Assembly: GCA_037039685.1 (NCBI GenBank)
Contig: JAWNGF010000014.1
Location: forward strand, 620,001-684,000
Source of the DNA: Ceratobasidium sp. AG-K
Taxonomy: Eukaryota > Basidiomycota > Agaricomycetes > Cantharellales > Ceratobasidiaceae
Direction of reading: 5' to 3'
Length of the DNA: 64,000 bases
Of this stretch, positions 12,274 through 24,415 are shown one piece after another; the first letter of the stretch is position 1, and every line of letters begins with the position of its first letter. The notes beneath the pieces were generated by a model. It did no database searches and was not told the DNA's origin. It saw nothing but the letters and a program-made list of their open reading frames with translations. The position numbers and the translations under genes were made by a program.

Positions 12274-15200
12274 TCACCGGGTGGGTCCAACAGTTGAAGA
12301 CAACGTCCAAGGATCAGCCATCTTCTCCGGCGACGCTAAGAAAGCAGCTATTAGACTACGAGTACCTCCAACACTACTTGGTATTGATAGGGAGCGTAGA
12401 GATGGTTGAGGTCGCGAGTCTGTGGGCAGAACCGAGGAGCGAGAAATGTCTCCAGGCCTTGACTGAAGTACAGAGTGGTCATTTGAGTCGATAAAATCCG
12501 GATAAGGGCGCTCGCCGGCAGGTAACTCGGAGGCGTTTGTAGCCAGCTGATCTTTCAAATGCTCCTCCAAATACTCCAATGGGTAAATTCGAGCTGAGAG
12601 GTACTGAGGGTGCTTGGCTCGCATCTTGATGAGCCTGTTTGCCAACACTCTCCTCAATGTGCGCAATTGCTGTAACGGATTACAAGCCTCCTTGTATCGG
12701 AAGAGCTTTACCAATATCGACACCCAGGAATCTCCTAGCTTGCCTCTAGCACGTAGCAGTAATTCTACGAGTAGACCAAGTTGTGCTGTAGCAAATATTC
12801 GAACCCGTCTACTAGGAGACTCAAGAGCTTTCGCCAGTAATGTGATAATATCCCTACTGGCTATGGATGCCGCCAAACGGTCTGATAACTGAGGCGGGGG
12901 GAACTCTGTCGCCAGTTGCTCGCCTATGACCTCAACCCAGAGCGTTGAAGCTCGACAGAGACTTTCCAGTGTGAACGCGTAGATGCACGGGGTCGGAGGA
13001 CCAATCGCCTGGCTATATGTGCAACGGAGAACATCTAGGTGTGCCTGGATTGAAGCTTGGCTGGAGAATACTGCATCCAACTCTTTCGGATCCGATAGTT
13101 TGCGGGTCGTGATCCCCATGACGTAGCTCTCGAAATCAAAGGTTTGTGGGAACGTATAGAGGGGATTGGCCCTCGCACCGCGCACGGACGCGAATTCGGT
13201 ATATATCGTTACAAAGTCTTCCTCATTTAGGCCGTACTTCGACGAGTTTGAAAGCAGGTGGAAAAGTCCAAAATTTTTCAAGAATTTGTGTGGGATGGTG
13301 CCGGATTGCTCGAGAGTGAAGAAATAGTGTGTGACAAACTGTACAGCCCGTTCAGCTCGCTCTATATCATCAAGCGGTGCGAGGCTTGTCAGGTCAGGAC
13401 CGTTGTCTTGAGCCAGTGCAAATGTAGCGAGCATTATACCGAGATACTCCTTTTGTATCTCGGCATGTAACAGGCGAACCACATAGGGGGATATTGTCGA
13501 TGCATCCGAGTGAATCCCCGCGCAGGCGAGTAAGGTCGCTGTGCCGATTATGAGCGATTGGAAAGCCATGCCTCCCAACGTGTAGCGGCCCTCATAGCAT
13601 ATCTCTAGAAGCTTGACCGCATAGTAGAGGGTCGTGCGCATTTGTTTCTGGGTTGCAGGAGATGACGACTGAAGACAAAAGGGAGTAGCTGATTGCCCGA
13701 TACTGAGGGCTAGCTTGTTAACAAAGCTTGGGAGCTGTTCTTCAAACGTGAACGAACGGAAAATAATCCTGAAATGCGGGGCATATATTGTTGTTAGAGA
13801 AATCATAGTTAGGATAATTTGTCGGATCCACCTACCGGGCAGTAGTAGCCTGCAACGCTCTTAGTTTTATCCGAAGCTTGTTTATATTGCGTGCCTGCTT
13901 TTCGTTGGTTCTTTCTTCATTCATCCGGGCAAGTTCATCCGCCAAAGCTTCTCTTATTGATTCCAATCGCTGCAGTGGATTGCAGAACTCTTCGCAACGA
14001 AACATATTAACCAAGAGGGATGCCCAGGAGGCTCCAAGTTCGAGCTCTCCCGTGTTCTCCAGAATAAGCCCAAGAATCCTATGAAGCTGCCTTGCGGCGA
14101 ATCTTCTTGTTTGATAATTACTAGAGTCTAGGGTATTTGCAAGCAGCGAAACTAAATCCCGGTCCCTGAATAGTTGGGCAAGTTTGGTTGAAAGGTGGAG
14201 GGACGAAAGCTTGGCCGCCAGCATGTCACCAATTGGTAACACCTGTGATTTGGCTGTGGAAACTCGACACATGCTTTCCATTACGAACACATACACTTCT
14301 GGAGCCAGGGTGTCAACCCAAAGGTCGTATGTGAAGCTCAAACCCAGCAAATAGGCTTCTACCAGGGCATCGGGTGCATGAACTTGGCCTTGCTCACGAA
14401 GTTGGGATAGTTTCCCAACGATTAGCTTCCTGACATATTGGCGTTGGTCAAAGGTCGAAGGGAAGGTCTGAATTACATGTGCGTCGTCGACCCACGTCGG
14501 TTTGAGGGTGTTGTAAATGGTTCCTAGATTTCTATCCACCAACTGATATTCCTGCGAATTAAACAACAGTTCCAGTATCCCGAAATTATTCAACGTTCCA
14601 GGTGAGAGGTGTTGGAGATTTTTGAGCTTGGGGGCGTAATGCGTAAGTACTTCAATAGCACGCTCTATTCGGCCCGCATTACCAAGTGGGGATGGATGTG
14701 TCCAACCGGGGTAGTCATTTCGAGAAAGTGAAAACACGGTGAGGATTATTCCAAGCAGTTGATCACCGGGGTTTGGGCACGCTATCAAGAGGCGGACTAC
14801 ATACGGTGCAACAATGGCTGCGTCAGGATGGACGGCGAAGCAGGAAAGTAACATTGCAGTGCCTATGACGAGTGATTGGAGGGCAGCAGGGTGCAATATG
14901 CGTCGATCCTTCCAGTATTCTTCGAGCAGAACTACGGCTGAGTTGATGTATCCAAGCGCCTGGTCTGGGGAACCATAACTCATGATCAGGGACTCGAGAG
15001 AGTACAGTGCGGCATTATTTCCGGTCCTCAACGCTAAAAGGTTGGCTTGCGTCGGAATGAGCTTTTTGGTACGAAGCAATTCAGAAACCGTTCTGGGGTT
15101 GAAGAAGTTATTATGTAGGATCAGTTAATGCAACTTGATGGGTCCAAACCAGCGAATGGGCTTACTTCTCTGTGTCAATCTGTAGGTGCCGGATTTTTCT

Positions 15201-16914
15201 CATAAGTTCATTCACGTCATTGTATTCCCACTGCTCATGCATATGGCTTTCGTTCGGAGGCTGAAGTACGGCAAACGCTCGCGCATATAGCTTGAACACC
15301 ACATCGTAATTGCCGGAATAATTGCTACCCGCTATCATGCGTTGGCAGACCATTTCAACTGCATTGCAGTCCTTCAGGGGTTGAAGAGGAAGGTTTTCTG
15401 CTCCAGCAATTGCCTGAAGAGCAGTGTCCACCGATCGAGGGTCTTCGCATTCTTCAATTAGCCAACGCAGCGCCCGACTGGTGATCAAATCTTGTGCTAA
15501 AGCGCTGACGCCGCCATCCTCAGGCTTCGTGACTAGCGTGTTGCGAAATGTCCCAATGAAACGGGAGGCCGTCGTGCTATATGGACATAGCTCGTAGACC
15601 AAGGGCAGGATGGTTGAAGCCGTATATACTCCAAACGCTGCCAAAGTTACCAGTACCACGGGCAAGGCAACCCCAAAATGCATTTCCCATAGATAAACGC
15701 AAAGACCTGCAGCAAAAAGGACTGCATAATATACTACAGGTAAGATAATGTTCATATACTCATGCGGTATGGAACTCACGAAGAGCAAGGTGTATTAACG
15801 ATGGAAGAAACATCAATACTTCCGGCATCTTCCATTTCTTGAGCGCATCCCATCGCTTTTGCCGCCGCTTCGCTTGCGAGCACGGATGTCCGGTGCGATT
15901 TGACATGAAGATATAGCACCACTCTTTGGCGAGCATAGCAATAAGCGAGACGGCCACACTGATACTGAGAGAGAGAAACCACAGAATGTTGACACAGACA
16001 TCCGAGCGAGATGGCATGAACTCATTGGCCGACGTTGCTGCTGCCAAGTTCTGACTCTTGTTCGCGATGGTTAGCAAGGTCTGGGAGATTACTTGTAATG
16101 TATGAGCTGAAGTATCAGCTGGATCTTCTCGGAGCTTCTTGGAGCTCTCTATGACAAAACTACACGGGGTCAATCCGCCGCACTGACAAAATCAAAACGA
16201 TAAACGTACGCTGTGGAGATCGCGGAGAACAGCGCCGCCTGAGGTACTATTTAACCTGCCATAACTTAACTCTGGGATCCGCTACTTACAAAGACTGTGT
16301 TGCGTAAGGTCAATAAGATTATATATAGCAGCTGGCAAGGTGTATTATATTGGTGCACTTACTTAGTATTACATCCAGGGACCTAAGTTTAGTCATTATC
16401 AAAGATCGGTCTCGTCAATGGGTACCTGCAACGCACTTATTCCACTCCTCGACTTTCTCAGCATCAAATCGATCTGATTCTTTGACATACGTCTTCCATA
16501 CTCGTGCGTCCGGCTCCAGCTCAGTGCCATACTCATCAAATTCGCCTTGAGTTGTGTTGATCCCCTGCGGGAGAGTCTGAAATAAGTCCATACAAACTGA
16601 GACTTACTTACCTGTCCCGTTATTATCACCGGTGGGCCTTGGGGGAGATAGGTTGGCTGGTTTCCTTCGAGGGGTGAATGTTGTTCGTTAAGTGGATTAA
16701 TACTTGGGATGTGCTGGGATGTATATTCTGGCGCCTGGCACCTCAACTCAGCCTAAGCAATTTGATTCATGGACAGGAGTCAGCATACCGTCGTCATCTT
16801 GACGCTAGGCAGCCCTTTGGCTGAGAGCTTCTCGGCGTCTGCCTCAACTGTTTCCGAGGTTCTTGTCCTCTTCCGCCTCGAGAATTGGTGCCAACGCCTG
16901 GGAAGCAGGAGCAT
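12274..16914 (-). CDS. DUF6535 membrane protein with two HEAT-like modules, paralogue B
   Basis: Same architecture and order as paralogue A, and the same strand. The likely start is the ATG at 16912-16914 (MLLLPRRWHQFSRRK), spliced to an exon beginning ELRCQAPEYTSQ (about 16745). DUF6535 parts are DEYGTELEPDARVWKTYVKESDRFDAEKVEEWN (16430-16550), AALFSAISTA + FVIESSKKLREDPADTSAH (about 16115-16230), RSDVCVNILWFLSLSISVAV, and membrane segments at 15580-15790. Module 1 spans about 13832-15079 and module 2 about 12274-13790. The linker motif ends again in LQ..T.(K/R) just before an intron (NDVNELMRKIRHLQIDTEK; NINKLRIKLRALQATTAR). All segments stay open, so it looks functional. The start and the single-gene model are inference. 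Confidence 0.75.
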
Positions 16915-17153
16915 GCCGTTACAAAGTGCAGATACTGGAGCGCTCGCGGTGGTGGAAGAAAGCAGGAACGTAGACCTGGCATTCCGGGTTCCTGGACTCG
17001 GTCATCAAGTAGATGACCGAGCGCTCAAAAGCCTTCGGAGTCCTATCCCCGATCAGATGTTATTGCTAAATGTGATCAATTTCCATCAAGCCTGTGGTTA
17101 TACAATGACACCTCGATGACATTATTGTACTACTTCACTGAGGACATACTCAT

Positions 17154-17828
17154 TTAGTCCATTCTCATGAATTTCCATGTTTGGTTTGCTCCGTCATCAA
17201 GCTCCTGGAGAACGACCTGTTCAAGCAGAAAGGTTCGCAAAAGGTTGAGAGAATCAAATGTCACCCAGACCCACCGTCGTTCCATCCTCCCCAGAACTGG
17301 AAACGGTCCAATATTTATCGGTGCGATAGATATGTATTCTTTACCATGTTAACAGTCTCGGTGAAGCCTTGGACTTGACCTGTCAATACAACCAACTTAC
17401 CGGAAGCGGTCCTCTCCGTCGACGTGTTCCACGGCCCACGCCGCCGCGTCCCTTGTTTCTTTCACTCTCACCCTCGCCGAGGTCTAGTATTATTCGTCAC
17501 AGCTATCAACTCATGGCAAGCGATGAATATTTCACCTACCCCAGTACGGTCCCGTTCATTATATCCAACGATAAGCCCAGTATGATCCACGAGGTAGAAA
17601 CGATAATCATCATCACGGCCGCGGCGGACGTCGAATAAAACCTAGTGACCAAGACATATAAGAATAATTATATGCTACGGAAGTTGACTGGGCACAGGCA
17701 TTCAATGGTGTGTCGTCAGGCGCCGCCATTAGGGGCGCTCCAACAGGTAATATACCAGGCGTTGTCCCAGCCAGTAGGTTCCCTGGTCCAGTGTTCACGA
17801 TTTGGTAAATTCCGTCTTTGAGCACCAT
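17154..17828 (-). CDS. Small beta-trefoil protein, I66 inhibitor / ricin-B-like candidate
   Basis: The ATG at 17828 opens MVLKDGIYQIVNTGPGNLLA, the usual N-terminal strand pattern (GxYxIxN) of small basidiomycete beta-trefoil proteins. Rebuilt exons give VLFDVRRGRDDDYRFYLVDH, then AAWAVEHVDGEDRFRIHIYR, then DKYWTVSSSGEDGTT joined to VVLQELDDGANQTWKFMRMD and a stop at 17154-17156. The closing QxWxF motif and the YWTV..GTTV pattern fit the I66 serine-protease-inhibitor / ricin-B-like fold. No signal peptide is visible, as is usual for that group. Four or more short introns are needed; the second and third junctions are weak, so a decayed copy is possible. Target unknown. Confidence 0.5.
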
Positions 17829-18458
17829 GGCCTAATACTCTTAGAGGGGTTAGTGATTGGAGGGCAGCTCCGCGGGATTTATCTGCAGTTCTTCGTTATT
17901 TAAATGCTCGAGATGGCTGCGTAGCTGACGTACATGGGACACCGTACTAGTAACTCAAGCTGCGTACGCACTTATTGGAACTGCGGACTTGTGTATTGAG
18001 GTGCGAGTTCCAGGAGCATATGACCTTGGTTGAATGCCTAGAAACCCCTAGTAGCGGCGCAACGTATAAAAGAGGCATGTGAGATTTTTACGCTCCCGCT
18101 TGAGTAGCTTATGAAATTGGGCGAAAGAGTATAGCCCGCATATACGCGGTAAATCTCGTAGCGGTTCCCCGAGTTGCAAAAAAAAAATCACGTGAGGTCA
18201 AGATCCGGTCCACCTGCCGTCTGCCTGCATCTTGTACTTGGTTTGGCCCGAATGAGGATTCGAGATCGCGCCCTAGTAACCCCCAAGACCGTTACTACCA
18301 AAACGCGAATAATATGAGGGTAGCGATAGGCGCTTGCCTCGACGAAGCTCATTCACTCGAAACACGCATTAGAGAGATAAAAGGAAATTCAATTGAAACA
18401 ATTCGCCGTACATCCATAAAACAACCTATCCCATGGCCTTCGTCCATGTATCACGGAC
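17829..18458. other. Intergenic, 0.63 kb
   Basis: This is the promoter side of the beta-trefoil gene and the 3' side of the GH7 gene. It contains an A9 run followed directly by ATCACGTGAG (about 18180-18195). No ORF is supported. Confidence 0.5.
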
Positions 18459-20154
18459 TTAGAGGCACTGAGAGTACCACTGGTTGCTAACCTTGCAAGT
18501 GTAAGGAGCAACGCAAACCTAGGGTGAGATAGTATTAGCGCAAGTAATAAATATCCAGAGAGTTTGGTACTCACGGTAGGGCCAGTGTAGCCTTGGCCAC
18601 CGCATTGTCCGAATTGAGGAACGGTGCCAGCGGGCGGGCTGGGGGTAGGGCCCTGTAAGTTAATTGTTAGAGATGACAAACATGGGCATCATCAAAAAAA
18701 TACATACGGTGCCGGAAGTGGTGGTGGTGGTGGTAACCGGGGGTTGCGTGCCGCTGTTGTAGGTCGAGCCGATGTCACCGAAGCGAATGTTGGAGAAGGT
18801 GACCGACGCGTTGGGGTACTGAGACTCGACGTCCTTGGGCTTGCCAGAGTCGGTGGAGCAAGTTCCACGGGCGGTTCCAGGCTGCGAAGCGGGGCGGTCG
18901 AGAGGGTAGTTGCTGTCGAGCCAGAGCATGTTGGCCGCATGGTCGTCCCAGATCGACATGACGAGGACGTGGCCGTTTGCGAATGACTTGTCCATCGTGG
19001 CCATGCCACCCTTTTGCCCATACACGTTGGTGTCCTGGAAGATCGACTTTTGGGCAGCGCAGAATTCGTCGGTGATCGAGTCATACTGGGTGAGACCAGC
19101 GATGGAGGACTTGGAGTTTTGGATGACCTTGCCGTCCTGGACGTAGAGGCGGCGCATCTCGACGAGCTTGCCGTTGGCAGTGTTGTCGGCGGTCAAGAAC
19201 TGGGTGACGACGGTCATCTTCTTGGAGGTGTCGACGGTGAGGCCCTTGCCGTAGTACGACTTGTCACCCATGCGGAACGGGTTCCAGTCGCATCCGGGCT
19301 GATCGCAGAAATCGGCGCACTGAGTGCCGGTGCAGCGAGTTGGGCCAGAGACCGTGCAAGGGTGGGGAGTGTAGGCGGTGGAGATCGAGTTGGCCTCCCA
19401 GATGTCCATCTCGTTACAGCAGGAACCGTAGTTGCCCTTGCCCGAGTTGGGGTCGGTTGGGGAGCCGGACCAGCCAGCGACGTTGGCCTATTGGATATGC
19501 GTTAGTACAAGACTGGCATTTAGTGAACTTGAAACTCACCTCGCCGTTGATGAACTTGATGTCACGAGGGCACTGAGCATCGCAGTAGCCAGTTCCGTAT
19601 TTGGCACCAGCCTTGTTGTTCGGGTACTTGGACTTGCCACCATCGGCCAACATCTCGGAGAAGTAGAGAGCGCCGTTCAGACCGCAAGGGAGGTTCGAAA
19701 CATCGACATCAAAGGTGAACTCCTGGTTCTTGAGCTTGAACATCTCATAGTTGGTATCGTCCGCCGCCATGAGGTAGACACGGGATCCGACGTTGGTGTT
19801 CTCGCCCTTGGTGACAAACTTGAGGGTAAGAGCGTTGCCAGAGGTGGTGATACCGTAGGTTCCGCTGTAGTCAGCGCCGTCGACCGCACAGTTCTGAGCG
19901 CAGGTGGCACCGTCGGGGCAGACCGAAGTGTCCCATGCCTGGCCGTTGTAACAGTTGGCGAAGCCGGAAGTGGTGTGGACCCAGCGCCAGTTGGCGTCGA
20001 GCACGATCTTGGCGTTGGATTGGTTCACGCAACCGCCGGTCTTAGTGCACTTTTGCCATGGGAGACCGGGGTGGACTTCGGGCTTGAGGGTGCCGACCTG
20101 CTGGGCCTGAGCCACGGCGAGGTAGAGAGAGAACAGAGCAACGAAAGGAAGCAT
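18459..20154 (-). CDS. cbh1: GH7 cellobiohydrolase with C-terminal CBM1
   Basis: Four exons: 19540-20154, 18708-19487, 18575-18652 and 18459-18518. They total 1,533 nt, 510 residues. [19 protein letters not shown] is a signal peptide, followed by [17 protein letters not shown], a typical GH7 mature N-terminus. The catalytic E-x-D-x-x-E motif reads EMDIWEAN near 19395-19420; in GH7 the first Glu is the nucleophile and the last the acid/base. A Thr-rich linker (TTTTTTSGT) leads to a cellulose-binding CBM1 ([12 protein letters not shown], then [19 protein letters not shown]) split across two introns. The enzyme releases cellobiose processively from cellulose chain ends outside the cell. Cysteine-rich, full length and intact. 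This is one of the clearest genes in the window. Confidence 0.97.
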
Positions 20155-20230
20155 CGTAGGTGAGATGAAGACGAGTGGAGTCGACTGCCGGATGAAGAAC
20201 CGATGCTACTCCAGGCCGCCGCCAGTTGAC

Positions 20231-20237
20231 TTTTATA
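20231..20237 (-). promoter_or_regulatory. TATA box of the GH7 gene
   Basis: TATAAAA on the minus strand, about 77 nt upstream of the GH7 start codon. Confidence 0.6.
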
Positions 20238-20808
20238 CAACTCTTGAACGGGGAATGTACGGCCGTGGGTGCATCGACTACGGCATTGGACTTGTTGGTT
20301 GTACCGAGAGGATATGAAGCCAAGAGAAAAAAAACTACAGTCATGGGCGCGCGCGAGGTCGTTTGTGCAGTCAAAAGAGAGCCCAAGAAACTTGGCAGAG
20401 ACACTAAATACGATTGGCACACCGAGGAGGCTCCGACCATAGCCCTAAAGGTCCGAGAATAAGCTGGGGCCGCATGACAGGAGTCTAAGTTCTACTGAGC
20501 CAGTAATCCTGATCGATGCGAAGTCGAATTCTTTCCGTAACCCTAATAAAGTGCAGTCACGCGCACCATTTGGGGAGTGGGTTTGTCCGAGAATGCTGCT
20601 TCCCTGGCCGGTACGGTTGAGGTTCGCTGGCAAGCGGATGGTTCTGAATCAATCACGTGGCCTTGGCATCACATGCGAAGCGGTTCGTTCTTGCTAGTCC
20701 CAGTCAGACATGGTCAGTGATTCATCACTCGGTGTATATAGAATCAGTTTGAAGCAAATATGGTATTTAGGTGTTTACAACTATGTTATAACAGATCGTG
20801 GAGTCGCC
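20238..20808. other. Intergenic, GH7 upstream / CBM19-like 3' side
   Basis: No ORF is supported. An ATCACGTGG box lies at about 20652-20660. Short CT-rich stretches occur near the GH7 TATA box. Confidence 0.45.
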
Positions 20809-22011
20809 TCATCCTCGGATGCCCCCAGTGGCCCCAGTAGCAGCGATTCGAGCAGCCGCATCAGCCTCGGTATCACAAGTCAGGCTTGTCCCGGCCTTGT
20901 TCACCAGCGGGAGTGCAAAGCACTGGGTCCCACCAGAGCAAGGGGTAACTAGGAATGATCCACCCACGCATTGAGCGAACCCGCCATCGACGCACGCCTG
21001 TTCACCGTCGTTGCATTCAGAGTCGGCCGTGAGCGAGTCGAAGGAGCGGTTGAGCTTCTGCGCGTCAATGCCGTTTTGGCGCTGGAAAGGTTTAGTGGCA
21101 TCGGCGGTAACGACCGGTGCGAGTTCCTCCGTGGCAGTGGCGGTCGGAGTGGCGCCAGAGCCATTGGCGGTAACGGTAACGGTTCGGACTTGAGTGAATG
21201 TGACGGTGACGGTCTCGGCCCCGGAGCCGTTATCAGGCTCGGGCGCAGCAGTGGCTTCAGGAGCGGAGCTGGTCGTAGTGCCTGTGTTGCCGTTGTTGCC
21301 GTCGTCGTTGCCTCCGTCGTTACCGTTACCTCCACCATTACCGGCTCCTGGGCTCTGAACGAGCTTGTTGAGCTGTTGGCCATCAGCGATAGGGCCATCA
21401 GGGTTGGCTGGGCAAGACCCAACAGGGTCAAGCGAATTGAGACCGAGAGGAATGGTACCGGCTATGAAGAAACAAGTCAGCAACCAGACTACATGCGCTC
21501 GGAACCGAGTAAACCTACCAGCACCAGCCTTGACGTTTCCGGTAAACGTGTCCTGCTTGGCACCCGCAAACTGGCACTGGAACAACCCGTCCAACTCCTC
21601 GTTCTCAGGCGCGGTTTGACAGTAGAGCGACGCCAGCGAGTCCGGCTATCCAAATAAACCAGGGTCAGATTGGTCGACCGTGCATCATTGGACTCGACGA
21701 CGTACCGAGTTCCTCGGTTGTTGCCTGAAGATCTGCGCAAGCCGGATCATCTCAGCGTCGTTGTCGAGCGTCTTGGCGAGAGTAATCATCGCATCCGCCG
21801 AGTCTTGTTGGGCACATGGGGGAGGAGCGGCCAGAAGAGTACCCGCAGCAGTTACGGCAATTTCGTTGCACTGTTGCGCACCTCCCGCGGCACGGCATGC
21901 AGCTTCCCACGGTGTGACAGCATCAATCGTGGTTTGGGCAATGCGTTTGTGGAGAGGAAGAGCCGAGGCGGAGATGGCGAGGAGAGCAGCAAAGGCAGCG
22001 ATGCGAGCCAT
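20809..22011 (-). CDS. Secreted CBM19-like chitin-binding protein with Ser/Thr/Gly-rich linker
   Basis: Exons 21706-22011, 21519-21645 and 20809-21461 sum to 1,086 nt, 361 residues. The start is the ATG at 22009-22011, giving the signal peptide MARIAAFAALLAISASALP; a longer in-frame extension upstream is not hydrophobic at its start. The N-terminal part is Cys-containing (ACRAAGG.QQCNE, PPPCAQQ, SLYCQ, GLFQCQFAGAKQDTFTG). A GN/TV-rich linker (GAGNGGGNGNDGG, TVTVTFTQVRTVTVTANG) follows. The C-terminal block ECNDGEQACVDGGFAQC to TPCSGGTQCFALPLVNKAG matches the Cys spacing of CBM19, a fungal chitin-binding module. A role at the fungal cell wall or in chitin binding is inference. No catalytic domain was seen. 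Confidence 0.8.
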
Positions 22012-24415
22012 TGTCGAAAGGTAGATAATTGGATTTAAAGTGAAAAGAAATGTATAAAGATAGTTGGCCGCTGTCGGAGCGTAGGCAATGTAGAAAGAGT
22101 GGCGCGCCGGGCGGAAAGAGACGTCAAGTCTCAAAAGATAGTCGAAAGAGAAGAAGAACCGAAAGGCCGCTGAGAGGTGAGCAGAGAGCTGGTGAGGAAT
22201 TCGAACCGGTTCGCATAGGGGCTTATATATCTCCCGCAGTTGGAGAAGCCCCATTGTGGGGTAAAGCTGGTGCTCAGAGCAACAACGACGGGCGATGCCA
22301 TCCGCGTGCTACACAAGGGAGAAAACAAGAGCAGACAAGCAGAGCATAATCATGCGCTTGGTTGGGCCCACGGCGGGCAGCGAGGGGCTGGATACGACAA
22401 TAGAAGCATACATGAGGCGCGGTTCCTGCCCATTGTTAGATTGATTGTCCTTTGTTTATTTGTCATCGTTGGGGTCACCTTCTCAAGTTGCAATGAGATC
22501 ACTAAAGGCTTTATTGGATTCCGGGATTAGATTCCTTTCAAGCCCCATCGCATGATCACCAGACATTGGCAGCTGCCAAGCTTAAATGTGAGTCGTGATG
22601 TGCGGCGGCGTCGTGGGTTGTGGTCGCCACAGATCCAGAAACCGTCGGCCAGAGACATATTAAGGGGGCTAATAAGTAAAATTTCAAAGTTGCTCATGTG
22701 CTCGGGTAGGTATGATTTCCAGAATTTAGGCGTGCGGGTCGTTGCAAGGGTGGTTGTCCAGCGAGCACGCGTCACTGATAGTATTTGAAATATCACGTGA
22801 CGTTTGCCCCTATTTCTCTGCGGCTCTGCCATCCTCAGCTTAGCCTGCGCTGGCTCCGGATTGTCAATTATCTCAGAATTGTTCAAATGTCAAGCACATC
22901 AAGAGGCCATATGGTCAAGTATACATCGCACCATCCCGCTACATAACTACAACGGCTTGTCGGCGCGAGAATTATCATCGCGCCTTTGACGCGGATTGTG
23001 CGCACGGCACACGCGCACATGCTTGAACGCTCAATGCCAGCTGCCCTCCCCTTAAGCACACACCCTCACAGCCAGAGAAACCTCCCGGGTTAAACCGAAC
23101 GAGTTACGCTCCTGGCTCTACCGGCCCGAGTCCGCCTCCGGATCAAGGACAAAGAACCGGTAGAGTCAATCCAAACCCTGAAGTCAAAATCCTTTGACAC
23201 AGCTAACCTTTTTTGTATTCTACATCGCTGTGGGCTGTCATTGGGGGGTTTCCAACGCTTGCAGGCACAAATCCCAATCCCGAAGTGAGTTTGACACGGG
23301 TGTGTATGGGTGAGCAAACAATACTATACTTCCGATGTAATAGGATCCGTTACGTTACGCACCAGCAACTTAGGAATCTTTAAAATAACATAAAAGCGAT
23401 TATATATACTGGTAAGGTGCCCCAGAATCGAGTGCCTCGGTGCTCCGATGGTCGCCCTCTACCCACCGTGGTACTGGCTTGACACATGTGGTCGAGAAGA
23501 CCACGTGTGGAAAACGTTTTAAACGCGACAATTCGCGAGCTGAAATACAGCACTCTTAAAATGTTCTCCAACAAACATGTTCCCAGTAATCTCTTTTACG
23601 CAAACTGTACGTACTGAACGCGTGCCATAAGATGCTCGAGCAAAGTCACTCTCGCTCCTACGGGCACCACTATGGCTTCATGTACACTCACTAAAGACAC
23701 CAGAGAGCTCCACATTTTCCCCGTGTATCAGGAATATCAGGACGTACTGAGCATACCACCGTGGCATGTACCCGTCGATGTCATAAAAATGTCCCATGGA
23801 GAATTCTTTGACGTTGCTGACCTGGCTCGCGTTTTACGCAATAGCCTGGTTGCGAGCGAAGCGTTATCAGCCGGTATGAATTCTTGCAATTTGGCTAAAG
23901 GTAAGTATCAGACTTATATTCCCCATTAAAGCCAATGCATTAATCTTACCATATCGTAAGAGGGAAACTCGCTCAACGGGAATGAAAAAGTCAAATCCTG
24001 GGCTCCCGCTCATTGTCTGATGTACCTTGCAAAAACAGAAGATGGAGTGGAGTGGGGGTCGGGTCAATTTCATCCAGGGGGATTCTCGCGCCCCTTGGAT
24101 CCGGTGATGCTGTTCGAGTTGTATTCGGGTCTTGATTCCAAGTGGATATCGAGACATTTTGTTCACAGGTTCCATTGTATTCCATCCATATAATAAATAC
24201 GTATCAGACAGACGGCGACCAAAGCAACGAGTCGACAGCATTTTCCAAACGACTTCCGAGTGCCCAAGTGAATAATACAACCGAATTTCCACAGACCGAA
24301 CAACTTTTACCTACCTACCTCTCATTTCAAACACGAGCTTATTCAGGATGGCGGATGAGCTCCACCAGTCATATTCCATGTCGCATTTCTGAGCAACTGC
24401 TCCCACTGGGACAAA
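22012..24415. other. Intergenic, 2.4 kb
   Basis: Holds the promoter of the CBM19-like gene (TATA-like TATATA near 22223) and the 3' side of the Zn2Cys6 gene. A TCACGTGA box is at about 22793. Several ORFs of 60-140 codons occur on both strands, but none has a recognisable motif or extends by splicing. Confidence 0.45.

Noticed and set aside
19432..20163. 243-codon plus-strand ORF opposite the GH7 gene
   Set aside because: Antisense shadow caused by the strong codon bias of the GH7 exon; the minus strand encodes the full enzyme.
20971..21657. 228-codon plus-strand ORF opposite the CBM19-like gene
   Set aside because: Antisense shadow of a Gly/Thr/Val-rich linker with biased codons.
22527..23929. 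Several ORFs of 60-120 codons in the 22.5-24 kb spacer
   Set aside because: None shows a motif, codon pattern or splice continuation; length is within chance for this composition.
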